Part shown: in pieces, positions 45,217 through 55,131 of the stretch
How the letters are laid out: every line of letters begins with the position of its first letter
Numbering within the stretch: the first letter of the stretch is position 1
Assembly (NCBI GenBank): GCA_011947345.1
Contig: JAAVTG010000375.1
Span: 1-64,000, forward strand
From: Phytophthora quininea
Taxonomy: Eukaryota > Oomycota > Peronosporomycetes > Peronosporales > Peronosporaceae
DNA: 64,000 bases
Direction of reading: 5' to 3'
Translations under genes and position numbers: made by a program
Notes under the pieces: model-generated
The model's input: only the letters and a program-made list of their open reading frames with translations
Databases searched by the model: none
What the model was told of the DNA's origin: nothing

Positions 45217-45571
45217 GCAGCAGCCGGTATTGATGTGCTTGGAGGGCGGACCTACCAAATATTCCATCTAACACAGCTTTCCCTAGGTTTGCCTCCGCGC
45301 CGTCGGAATGACACAGTAACCTGCCGCGTCAGCACCGATCAGGCAAGCGTCCTCAATAGCAACTGTAATCATATCATGAAATCTTTCCTATGTCTAATGC
45401 TCTAACGATTATTCTTTCGCAAAGAGGGTGATGTTGAGAAACATCAGGAGATTGAGTGCAGCAAGCGACGTCTTCTGACAAAGAGCGCCACTCACTACGT
45501 GATTTGCATCTTTAGACGAACGCAGCGGCAGATATACTTCTGGCCACAACGTCGCCAGCGAGATTGCGCGC
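45217..45571. other. Spacer between SGF29 and H2A.X, holding the H2A 3' region
   Basis: 355 bases separating convergent 3' ends. The only recognised element is the palindrome at 45429-45446 described separately. Confidence 0.5.
45429..45446 (-). terminator. Conserved 7-bp hairpin downstream of H2A.X copy 1 (putative histone 3'-end element)
   Basis: Read on the minus strand it is TGATGTTTCTCAACATCA: arms TGATGTT and AACATCA pair perfectly around a TCTC loop. It starts about 125 nt after the stop codon. The same sequence lies after the other H2A gene in its own sense. It differs from the animal histone stem-loop sequence. Function is inference. Confidence 0.45.
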
Positions 45572-45992
45572 TTAGTAGTCCTGCGAAGCCGACGACTTGC
45601 CCTTCTTGCCAGCCGAGGCGCTCTTCTTGGGCAGAAGCACCGAGTGGATGTTCGGCATCACACCGCCCGAAGCGATGGTTACGTCGCCCAGCAGCTTGTT
45701 CAGCTCCTCGTCGTTGCGGACGGCCATCTGAATGTGGCGCGGGATGATACGCGTCTTCTTGTGGTCGCGGGCGGCGTTACCGGCCAGCTCCAGGATTTCG
45801 GCGCACAGGTACTCGAGGACGGCGGCCATGTAGACCGGGGCGCCACCACCGATACGCTGGGCGTAGCGACCCTTGCAGGTAACGGGCGACACGGCCGACG
45901 GGGAACTGCAGGCCGGCCTTGGCCGAACGCGTGCTGCTCTTGCCAGACTTCTTGCCACGGCCTCCAGTAGCGGCTTTTCCCTTTCCAGACAT
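45572..45992 (-). CDS. Histone H2A.X, copy 1, two bases missing relative to copy 2
   Basis: ATG at 45992 ([20 protein letters not shown]). Apart from one break it encodes the same 140-residue protein as the gene at 46402, differing only at about three residues (KKS for KKT; IGGG for TGSG). The core is [14 protein letters not shown], the acidic-patch region [20 protein letters not shown] and the end SASQDY, an SQ(E/D)-hydrophobic motif that marks H2A.X and is phosphorylated at DNA breaks. At the end of RVARYL, copy 1 has CTGC directly followed by AAGG where copy 2 has CTGCGCAAGG: a GC dinucleotide is missing, shifting the frame. Either a pseudogene mutation or a compression error. Divergent from copy 2. 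Confidence 0.9.
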
Positions 45993-46230
45993 GTTGACTT
46001 GCTTGAGGTTCTTGGGCACGAAGTGAATTTCGATATGGTAGTTTCTGTGTTCAAAGGCAAAGCGCGCCAAGCGAAAAGCGTCTCTGCGGAGACCGAGAGA
46101 TGACTCGTTCTTATTCCCAGCGAGAGCAAGTCTGAGTGCGGCGGGGCGACATGCTCCTGACCCCTACCCCGCGAACCCGAGCGAGAAAACCCAGCTCGCG
46201 TGGTATTGGCTAATACGAAAATGCGGCTCT

Positions 46231-46276
46231 CTGATTGACGGAATCGTAATTTGACGCGCTGATTGGCGGAATCGTA
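46231..46276. promoter_or_regulatory. Two 18-bp direct repeats containing inverted CCAAT boxes between the H2A.X genes
   Basis: CTGATTGACGGAATCGTA (46231-46248) and CTGATTGGCGGAATCGTA (46259-46276) differ at one base and start 28 bp apart. Each contains ATTG(G), the reverse of CCAAT; a third TATTGGC occurs at 46204-46210. They lie in the 409-bp space between the two divergent histone genes, as expected of shared upstream elements. Binding factors are inference. Confidence 0.5.
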
Positions 46277-46348
46277 GAGGCGCTTTTCGACGCAAAAGGT
46301 CAAAAGTGCGCGGCAAGGAGGGCACGAGCCGGCGAGTCGCGGCCGGAC

Positions 46349-46367
46349 ACTCATTATCGAATTTGCT
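46349..46367 (+). promoter_or_regulatory. Oomycete INR+FPR core promoter of H2A.X copy 2
   Basis: ACTCATTATCGAATTTGCT agrees closely with the oomycete consensus (GCTCATTYYNCAWTTTNYY), differing at only a few positions. It ends about 35 bases before the ATG at 46402, the usual spacing. The opposite gene has a weaker related ATATCGAAATTCAC upstream of its ATG. Confidence 0.65.
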
Positions 46368-46401
46368 TCGACACCAACTCACCAACACCACCTCAAGCAC
46401 C

Positions 46402-46824
46402 ATGTCTGGAAAGGGAAAAGCCGCTACTGGAGGCCGTGGCAAGAAGACCGGCAAGAGCAGCACGCGTTCGGCCAAGGCTGGCCTGCAGTTCCCCGTCGGC
46501 CGTGTCGCCCGTTACCTGCGCAAGGGCCGCTACGCCCAGCGCACGGGCAGCGGCGCCCCGGTCTACATGGCCGCCGTCCTCGAGTACCTGTGCGCCGAAA
46601 TCCTGGAGCTGGCCGGTAACGCCGCCCGCGACCACAAGAAGACGCGTATCATCCCGCGCCACATTCAGATGGCCGTCCGCAACGACGAGGAGCTGAACAA
46701 GCTGCTGGGCGACGTGACCATCGCTTCGGGCGGTGTGATGCCGAACATCCACTCGGTGCTTCTGCCCAAGAAGAGCGCCTCGGCTGGCAAGAAGGGCAAG
46801 TCGTCGGCTTCGCAGGACTACTAA
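46402..46824 (+). CDS. Histone H2A.X, copy 2
   Basis: 140 residues, intronless, ATG at 46402. Histone-fold text: [60 protein letters not shown] and [21 protein letters not shown]-terminal tail basic with K/R clusters. The C-terminal end, SASQDY, is the SQ-acidic-aromatic motif of H2A.X, as in fungi, where the main H2A is of X type. The gene is very GC-rich at third positions and has an INR/FPR core promoter, consistent with strong expression. Near-identity to copy 1 suggests recent duplication or gene conversion. No frame break. Confidence 0.97.
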   Translation: MSGKGKAATGGRGKKTGKSSTRSAKAGLQFPVGRVARYLRKGRYAQRTGSGAPVYMAAVLEYLCAEILELAGNAARDHKKTRIIPRHIQMAVRNDEELNKLLGDVTIASGGVMPNIHSVLLPKKSASAGKKGKSSASQDY

Positions 46825-47181
46825 GCGCGTTAACGTGTCCAGTGTGCTGATGGTCTTTTGACCACCACAACGCTTTGAGTGCAACCTAGTTGCCTCAACC
46901 TGCTGATCGCCTCCGCGAGGAGGCTGTTGGCTTCAATCCCTGATGTTTCTCAACATCACCCTGTTTTTAAAGAAATCCATCTCTAGACTGTAGTGTTCGT
47001 TAGTAGAAGAGAAGCTCTGATAGGTCTGTAAGAGTGTTCTTCGCGTGGTTCAAGTAAAATTTGACGTATTAGCCAGCTTGGGCTATGCTGTCTCCATGAT
47101 TTGGTGATGATGTTGGAGACGATGTTCTGTAATGCTGCCAGCCAATTTTGATTCCGTTCGTTAATATTGTAGTAGTAGTAG
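46825..47181. other. Spacer between H2A.X copy 2 and the convergent zinc-finger gene
   Basis: 357 bases. It holds two hairpins: GCCTCC-GCGA-GGAGGC at 46909-46924 (6-bp stem, GNRA-type loop), found only on this side, and the conserved palindrome at 46941-46958. A short AGT-type triplet run lies near 47171-47180. Confidence 0.5.
46941..46958 (+). terminator. Conserved 7-bp hairpin downstream of H2A.X copy 2 (putative histone 3'-end element)
   Basis: TGATGTTTCTCAACATCA, identical to the element after copy 1, starts 117 nt after the stop codon and is followed by CCCTG and a T/A-rich stretch. Conservation of the stem in non-coding DNA on both arms of the inverted pair suggests selection, gene conversion or recent duplication. 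Confidence 0.45.
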
Positions 47182-49619
47182 TTATTGGCTTGGTGTGTGG
47201 AAGCCCACAGCTCCTTCCGTGGACGATCCGTTCCACTCGGCGCGAACCATGCGGCGCACCGACTCGCTAAACTGGAACATGAACGTGAACTGCTTGTCCC
47301 GTTCGGCATTCGCAGCGGCAATTTTCCCTCGAGTTCTGCGATTCGGGAGCCGAGTTGCGCCACATTCTGCATCTTGGTCGGGTCTCCGCTGGACACAGCC
47401 TCGTCAATGGACTTGCGAAACGTCTGCGCTTCGCCCTCAAACTCGCGGATGTCGACAGCCAGCTCGGCACACTTCTTGTACGAAGCCTTCAGCACTTCTG
47501 GAACATCGCTCCAGATGTTGGTGTGCTCATTCTGTTGCGCGAACGAACGCACAGCCGAAGAGAAGATCAGCACGCGGATCACTGCCTTGAATCTAGCTTC
47601 AATAGCTTGGTCTCGCTGAACACGGAGCGTGTTGATCTGGTGCTGGAGCTGCTCCGGAATGGAAATGTTGTTGGATCTGTGCACGAATGCGTGCCCCTCT
47701 TCCGTTTGCTGTGCGATATCCCGCTCGAGTTTCATGACCATGGCGTTAATATTGTCGTAATCGTTGACCCACATCACCCGTAACTCGTCATCTTCTGAGC
47801 TTGCAGTAGGAGTCCGAGCACTCCCCATACTTCTTTGATGGGGAACCATCTGCTGGTTTTGAGCTTGAATATTGTTGGGATTCCTCACCACAAGATCCCG
47901 AGTTCGTTCTTGTGAAGCAGGAGTAGCTTCAAACGAAGAGTAATCTTGGGCACTTGTCGCTGGGACAAAGCCACTTGTCATGGGGGCAGAGTGAGGAGGT
48001 GGGTACTGACTGTGGCGTGCTGGGAAGCCTTGCGATGATTGGAAATGTTGCTGCGCTTGGGTCGTCGGAACACGCGGAGAAACATGGTCCGGTCCGTGAG
48101 GAAACGCACTAGGAACTGGGGATGAGACCCGAACAAACCGAGGACTCGCACTCGGCATTTGTGTGGAAATCACAGGAGGCGCCGTGGCATATCCTGGCTG
48201 CGTTTGCAGTACTTGCTGTGCTTGGGAAACGAAGCGATTGCATTCTTGCACCACTTTCGATTGAGTCCGCGCCTGCTGCTGCTGTCGGTGACGTTCTTCA
48301 CTCTGCTGCTGCATCAGCTTCTCGTGTCGAAGCTGCTCCTTCAAAAGTCGCTGCTGTCGTTCATACTCCTTTTGCCGTTTTTCCAACTCGAGCCGACGCT
48401 GCCGGACGCGTTCTTCTTCCTCTTTTCTTAAATTTTCCTTCAATTGCTGCGCTCGTTCCTGCGCTCGTCTCTCTGCTTTTGCTGTACTTCTTTCAAGCGC
48501 TCAACTCGTTCTCGTTCTGCTTGCTCGCGTTCTTTTTGCTCCTGCTGCTGCTTTGCTCGTTCTGCCAATTCTCGCCCTTGTTGTCGAAGCTGCTCCTGAA
48601 TCCGTCGTGTCCGTTCCATTTCCTGCTGTTTTTGGTGGTTCTTTTCCTCTTGCTCCATCTGGTGATCTTGAGCAAGAAGCCGCTCCACACTCATTTTCGA
48701 CGCCTGCTCCTGCGACGATTTTGCGGCGCTTTCGCTCGCTGATCGTGCATCGCTCTAACGCGGTCGTACAAACTCATCCCATCCTTTGATGCTGTCGCCG
48801 CTGCTCCATTAGCCTGTGGGATAGTATCCCCAGTCTGCGGACGTGGAGCCTTTTGCGGCTTGTCAGTTGTACTCGCTGGTTTGGTACTTGTCGCTTTAGA
48901 GCCTGCTCCGGTGTAATTGAGTACTTGCCTGGCTGTTGAGCGTTGGCAGAAGTCCCAACCGGTTTCTGCGGGGTAGTGCCGTTCTGAACGGGACCTCGTG
49001 ACGACCCCTTTATTGCTGCCCTATCATGCACTCGCTTCCTGTACATTGCCTGCACGGTCGTGACGAACTCGTTGGCCCACGAAGCTTTCACAAAGTGCTT
49101 GCCGCTGGCTCCGTCGATCACGAAGCAGTGGTGGGGCTTGGAGCTGCCAAGCATCAACACGTGGGGCTTGTCGTGGCAACCGGCGCAAAAATACTCGTCG
49201 CACTCTGCACACCACATCACCGGCGCGTTCTTATTGCTGCACAATCTGCAGGTTCCTGTCCCAAACAAAACGCACCCAACCGTCAGGTCACCAATTATCG
49301 AGGCCCAGAGCCTGCAAATAAGACGTACGTGGCGTCTTGATTGTGTGTCCGCAGCTGCAGGTTCCGACCTCGCCCTTGAGTCGCGCGTGGCACTTGGGAC
49401 AGCGACTGCAGCTGATGCCGTGCACTAGACCATCGAGCAGTAGCCGCCAAGAAATGACACACTTGTAAGTACTGGAGCTCCAAGCAACCAACCAGACACA
49501 GCATTACGCTTACCAAAGAGTCTACGTTCACTCTCCCGCCCGCACTTGGTCACGGCATCCGCCATGAGGCCCGCCCACGACTCGCCAGCGCCGGCCTCCG
49601 CCACTCCATTCGCATCCAT
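47182..49619 (-). CDS. Zinc-finger (B-box-like) and coiled-coil protein, several apparent frame breaks
   Basis: Exons 49514-49619 and 49329-49424, then from 49255 onward; phase joins correctly. ATG at 49619 (MDANGVAEAGAGESWAGLMA). Two Cys-rich modules: CSRCPKCHARLKGEVGTCSC near residues 40-60, then CRLCSNKNAPVMWCAECDEY followed by FCAGCHDKPH, a B-box-like zinc site. A basic/Pro region follows, then about 150 residues of Gln/Glu/Arg coiled coil (QEQLRQQGRELAERAKQQQE), then a Ser/Pro/Gln-rich region, then a C-terminal helical region (DYDNINAMVMKLERDIAQQT). Frame changes near 48730, 48450 and 47322-47325 (TTTT on plus) are each one base short; the last one leads to a stop at 47182. Function unknown; probably an RNA- or protein-binding scaffold. 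Confidence 0.65.
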
Positions 49620-49736
49620 AATAGAATTAGGAAATGGCGCCAAAAATGAAATTATACACATTAATTTAAATCTAGTTGTACAGATGCTGTATATTTGGGT
49701 ACGTTGACCATTTTCGATCTTTGAAGCCTTCTTCTG

Positions 49737-52503
49737 ATGAGCGACGGTCACTTGTATCTAAGTGCACGCGGCGGGGTGGACTACGCAGCTGCAGGTCGCC
49801 ATACGTGGTTTGACGCCACGCACCAGAGCGTGTTGCTGCTGTCTCCGCGCTCGCGCAAACTGCGGCAGTTGCCTCTGGACGCAGCGCTAGATTCGGTCGA
49901 AGACGCCACTTCCTTCCCTCACACTCCGCCCCAGTGACGCTCTACGACTTCAACGAGTCCGATGCGAGTTCCAGTGGTCAAGAAACCGACCGGCGAGGAG
50001 ACCCGCCCATTATGCTGCTGCAGATGTCAGTGGACACGCAGTTCCTAGCGATCCAGCGGAGCGACATTGAAGTGCAAGTGATTCATCGCCCCTCCAAAGC
50101 CAACTACTGGGTGCTGTGCAAGTCCAAAGTCGGAAACAGGATTCTCCGTGGAGGAATCTTGTGGAACACTCACTCCAGCAAACCTGGCAGCTCGCAGGAT
50201 CTGTTCCTAGTCACGAAGCATGGGCTGGAGCAATACAGAGTCTCGACGAAGCGCAGAAGCTGCGCGTTACACCGCACGATGGGGCTCTATGTGCATGAGT
50301 TTTGGTACGCAGCGTCACATGGGGTGCTGCTCGTGAGCTCTGGATCTAGAGCAAACGAAATTGTGCCGTTCCTATTGCATGGGACCAACGTAGAGAAGCT
50401 CCCGTGTCTGGTATTCTCGACATCTGTGAGCAAGCAAGATCTTCATCTGGTCAGCTTGTATGGAGACATGTACGTGGTCTATAGTGACGCTCGGTCCACG
50501 AAGCTGCTGTTGTATTTGGTTGGGCGAACCAAAGTCACTTGTGTGCGCTCGCTCAACCTCATGTTGCCGCCCGGAACAGCGCTGGAATACTCTGTAGTGG
50601 ACAATTTACTGGTTTGCCACAGCCTCGATTTCAATGTCAGTTTATTTTTCGATGTCAAGTGCGACGGAAATGTTAACGATCCGTTCTCGGCTCCGCTGCC
50701 GATATCTGCGAGACCACCCGGCCACCCAGCGACGAAGTCTGCGCCAACAGAAGGAACACTTCTCCAAAAGCCATCTGAAAGGTTTGATGATGAAGTGTTA
50801 GAAGCAATGGGCGATGATGGTGATAAAGAGATTTACGACGGCCCGTTGTGGGAGTCTTCTCGGCCACCACTTAATATCCGGCGCGCCTTAAGTGTGGACA
50901 ACCTGGACGTGCACACGTATATTGACGATGTGTCGCTTCCGTCGCCATCGTTCAAAACATCTCCTGCATCTCATCTTGCCAGCAGGAGGTCTGCCCGACG
51001 CGCAATGTCGGCAGTGACGTTAGAAAATGTGGAACCGTCCCAGAACGAACCTGGTTTAACGCGGTGGAGATTTCACGCCCCCAATTTTGTACAGCGCTCA
51101 TTAACAGCTAATGATGATCACCGTGATATTGTCGAGCAAGTGGAGATTCGGAAGTTGCAAATTAACCTGGTTGAGATTGTGAAGACCTGCGAGCGACACC
51201 CTGAGATTTTACCATTTCTTCTCCGACGGGGAGACCATGAGCAGGCGATACGTTTGGCTTTGAACTTGGTGAAAAGCCGAATCATGGAGCAACATGTTTC
51301 TTTGGCGTCGGTTGCGCAATTATTATCAGTTGTCCAAACCGAATCTCATGACGACCAGCTCAACAAGGTACGGCCGAGGATCCATCCAAAGCGTACGAAA
51401 TGATCACTAACATGTAGCATTAATATCATAGACCATTGCAGAAAACGAACCATCAAACGATTCGCGCAGTATGCACTCACCGTATACGGAAACAATAAGT
51501 TCCCGGGGTATTCAGAGTCATATCGCGCCCGTAACTGCAAAGGCTTTGTGTTTATTCATCAAGTCGAATTTTACCGGCATATATGGAATGAGATACTCCA
51601 GGATCCCGATGTACGCTGAATGCCTCATCAAATGTGTTTCTCTGGTTCTAAAGAAACTGCACGTATTGGACAGGCCGTGAGGAACAGTGATGTGAGCGTC
51701 TACATTATCGAATTCATCAAGAATCTACGTGAAAGCGGTGTACCTGTCGAGAACATCACGTACGTTTCATAATGTGGCAGTTTACCCTAGTGTCACTAAT
51801 TGTGCTTATGGATAGGTACCTTGCTCTCGCAGAATCTTTTATTGCTGTGCAGCAACCGCAAAAGCTCTACCAGTTTCTGCATTATCACATAGTGGCTGAT
51901 TCTGCTGAGCTGGCAGAGTTGATGGTTCGTAATGGGCATACGCACCAGGCGCTGATGCAAGTGGGGCTGGATATGTACTATCGTCTTGGCCTCATCGGCC
52001 CTCTTGTTTGCACACTGGATCTCGGCGAGGTTCGTCGCTCGGTAGGCCTCAGTTATGTTATTTATTTGCTAACAAATGCTATTGATGATGTTACTGTTAG
52101 ATCACGCGAGCAATCGAGATTTCATGGAGAAACATGGGGTTGAACTCATGCGATGCCTCATCGATCCCAGGTGCTGTGTTTTTCGATTCACTTGTAAAGA
52201 CTGGTGAGTTAAATCGTGGCAACATGTTTCTGGCAGTTCTCATTCTGACTGTTCTAACTATTTGATCACAACTTGCATAGTTACAGCATCCACCTCGATG
52301 CGGTCGTCACTGCAAGTAACGCACAAATGCTGGGGAATTTGCTCTTATTCCTGAAGATCTGGGATCCTCCTTCGCTGCAGCAATCAAATACTTTGTCTCT
52401 TTCGCCGTTAGCTAGCACTGCTACCGTAATCTTCCCAGACGACTTGGTATCGCCGAATTGCCGACTGGTGCTTCGAGCAGCTTTCGGTTTTGCTGCCGAA
52501 TGA
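49737..52503 (+). CDS. RMC1: RMC1-like (Mic1/C18orf8) subunit of the Mon1-Ccz1 Rab7 GEF
   Basis: ATG at 49737 (MSDGHLYLSARGGVDYAAAG). One uncalled C in CCCC at 49929-49932 separates the first 66 residues from the main frame. The N-terminal half is a beta-propeller-like region (VDTQFLAIQRSDIEVQVIHR; NYWVLCKSKVGNRILRGGIL; AASHGVLLVSSGS). The Mic1 domain follows: LQINLVEIVKTCERHPEILP, then exons after about 51425 with LAECLIKC-type text, RNSDVSVYIIEFIKNLRESG, LYQFLHYHIVADSAELAELM and LLDHASNRDFMEKHGVELMR. The 3' end is not firmly placed; the last open frame ends at 52503. RMC1 supports Rab7 activation on late endosomes. Tail to tail with the EF-hand gene, almost touching. Confidence 0.75.
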
Positions 52504-52518
52504 CAAGGGATCGAACGG

Positions 52519-55017
52519 CTATAGTGTTGGTCGCTGGATGAGATGGATCACAGGTGGCCCACCGGAGGAAATTGGTCTACGATGTGGTTTTTGGGGCCAA
52601 GATGACCGAGTTGGGCTGAGCAGGGTTACCTGTTTGGGGGCCTGCGAAATTATCGTGTCCTCGACTCTATCATATGCTTGGTTATCGTTTGACTCATGTG
52701 TTTTACAAAGTGTCGGGAGATGGCATGTTACCATTGCCCGTGATGTTTGAAGAAGGCGAGAAATGACGGAAGTTGTGGTGAGTTTGCACGTTTTCGTTGG
52801 CGATGTGGCGGTCAACAAGTTCCCACGCCGTTGATTCCGTGGAGACCGTGGTGGCTGTGGGGAAAAAACCTTTTCAGGGGACCGCATACCATCATCTTTG
52901 GTCGCCTCGAAAACTGTAGTCGTCACTCCACGAGTAGTTTCACGTTTTGCTCTGTGAACGTGCATGGCTAAGGAAATACGCTGAATACATCGAAGGAACT
53001 CGCGGAAGTTGAGATCGGCGGCCTCGCGGCGTTCAGCATGAGCGATGCTGATATCGAGTTTTGCGGCGTAATACTCGCGAACCAACTCCACCAGGGTGAT
53101 AGGGGCTATCGAGGCACTACCGGTAGCAGGAAGATATGACGGGTTAAGCGGCTCGCCGCTGCGCTCAGTTGGAGAACGGATAATATCTAGACAACGACTA
53201 CACATCAGCACACACCAAGAGCAACCATCAGGTACAGCAGCAATACTCACTGAAGGCTCGAGCAAAAGTGAGAAACTCTTTCATATCCAAACGGACTTTG
53301 CTGTCCACCTGCGTTCGTCGCGGAGACATACTCAGGTGCAGTTCAAACAGCGGAGACGAGTTACCATGCGTACCTCTACTAAGCTTTGGATCCCAAAGTG
53401 CGAGAAGATTTGCTTGAACTGCCAAATGTGCTCCTTGACAAGCTTCATGACATGGTTCTGGGAAATGTCGGGCGCTAACTGCTGTACATGGATCATCTTG
53501 GCTCTGGGAATTATGTGTGTTTCTACTAGCGCCTGAACTTCGGTGTCTGATATGGTCTGGACACGGCACAAGTCAGCACTCATTCTACGGCTCGAAAGCT
53601 ACGATTTTCGCGTACCTCAGACGGTTGAGAACGCTGTAAAATCATTATGCAAGCAGACAGCCACTGTTCAAAATTCAAGGCCTTCCCAGTTCTCGATGCG
53701 GCTGCGAATATGTTACTGATGTCCACGTCTTGTAAGGCTGGGGTCGGAAGTTGATTAAGTCTGCAATCTTTGACGAATTTGATGAAATTGGATAGGGTGA
53801 TCCAGACCAAATTTGTGACGTTCCCAGTCATAGCATAGTAGGCGAACTGCTTTCGCAGTGTTGGATTCATGAGAAGCGTTTCTAGCATCGCATCTGATGC
53901 ATGAGGCCGGACTGGTTGTCCTGGATCTCGATCCGACTTGCCGTGATCTGGATCAGAAGGTTTGTCCGTTGACGGCTTTGGCGACTCGTGGTTCAAGGAT
54001 AAATTCATCATCCTCCGATATTCCACCGTTTTCTTGAGATGATCCGGTGGAGCGAGTAGCATGGAGTTCAGAATGTTCACTCTCTTCCCTTCCCGCTCGA
54101 GGTTGTGTCGAAATGGTGTGGCGTCGTTGAGGCTGCAATATTTGACGAAGCTGCTAATACATTCATACGTGCTGCTCGTTCTCGTACGTGGACATAAGCA
54201 TCTCACAGGCCTCGCCAAGGGCATTTTTGTTGTCAGTGATGAGTTCTTTCTTCAGCCTCTTGATTTCATGATTGAGCACTTCGATCTCAATTTGATACGC
54301 CGCAGCTTTATGGTCGAGCCCAGACGGTGGCGATTGAAGAAGTTGATGTTGCTGCAGCTGCTTTTGCAGATCAATGACTCGAAGGATTTTCGTAGCAATA
54401 CCCTGTTCCATTTTCCGGTTCACGTCTTGAATTGTGGCAGAAAAATGCTCAAACGTAATTTCACCTTCACGGTGGCAGTAGAATTGATTTGTTTTCTCGG
54501 CGACCTTCGTAGCTTCGGCTGCCTGCGTAATGACCTGTTTGAGCACGCTTACCCCGTGCAAACCCGTACGTTCAATGCGATGTAATACGTCGTCAGCGAG
54601 AAGCAAGCCGTCAGAATCCGTATCGAGGATTGAAAAAATGCGCAGCAATTCGAGTTGGGTGTTTTCTTCCAGCAGCATTCGGTAATACGCGCGAGTTTGA
54701 AGGTATTCCATGAAGGACAAGTGGCTATCCCCATTGACATCGTACTTCTGGAACACAGCTCGAATTTCCCACTCAGACAAAGACGGATAGTCTTCACGGA
54801 AGAGTTTACAGGCACGAGCTGACGTGAGACGCGCGAGTGGAGCGCGCACTTTGTTGCCGTTGCTTGTGTTGCAGAGAGAGAACTTGTATGTCAGCAGTTG
54901 GATTTCTTCCGAGCTCAGCACGCTCTCAGGCGCAATGGTCGACACATCCAACTTTTCTAGTGCTGAAGACATATTGGCGGATGGTGGCCGGGATGAAGGC
55001 TGTGGATCGCCCTCCAT
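52519..55017 (-). CDS. EF-hand protein with p25-alpha-like repeats
   Basis: ATG at 55017 (MEGDPQPSSRPPSANMSSAL). Two EF-hand loops are visible: YDVNGDSHLSFMEYL and LDTDSDGLLLADDVL, both with Asp at loop positions 1, 3 and 5. A coiled coil follows (KILRVIDLQKQLQQHQLLQS), then, after a frame change near 54175 (one base short), a region with LTVWITLSNF-type text and NFIKFVKDCRLNQLPTPALQ ending LNFEQWLSACIM, which is like the p25-alpha/TPPP or EF-hand-like modules of ciliary proteins. Further exons after about 53580 encode VQALVETHIIPRAKMIHVQQ and LNFREFLRCIQRISLAMHVH; the stop is at 52519. Probably a calcium-responsive cytoskeletal or flagellar protein; the exact family is unknown. Confidence 0.65.
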
Positions 55018-55131
55018 GATGCGTCCTCTGTTTGTTGGTCGTTCCCTGAAGGAATGAAAAGTGGCCAGCTTCAAAGCGCTATTTCAAGCGATAGTGAATA
55101 TTTCTATTTCATTCATCCGGATAATGCTATG

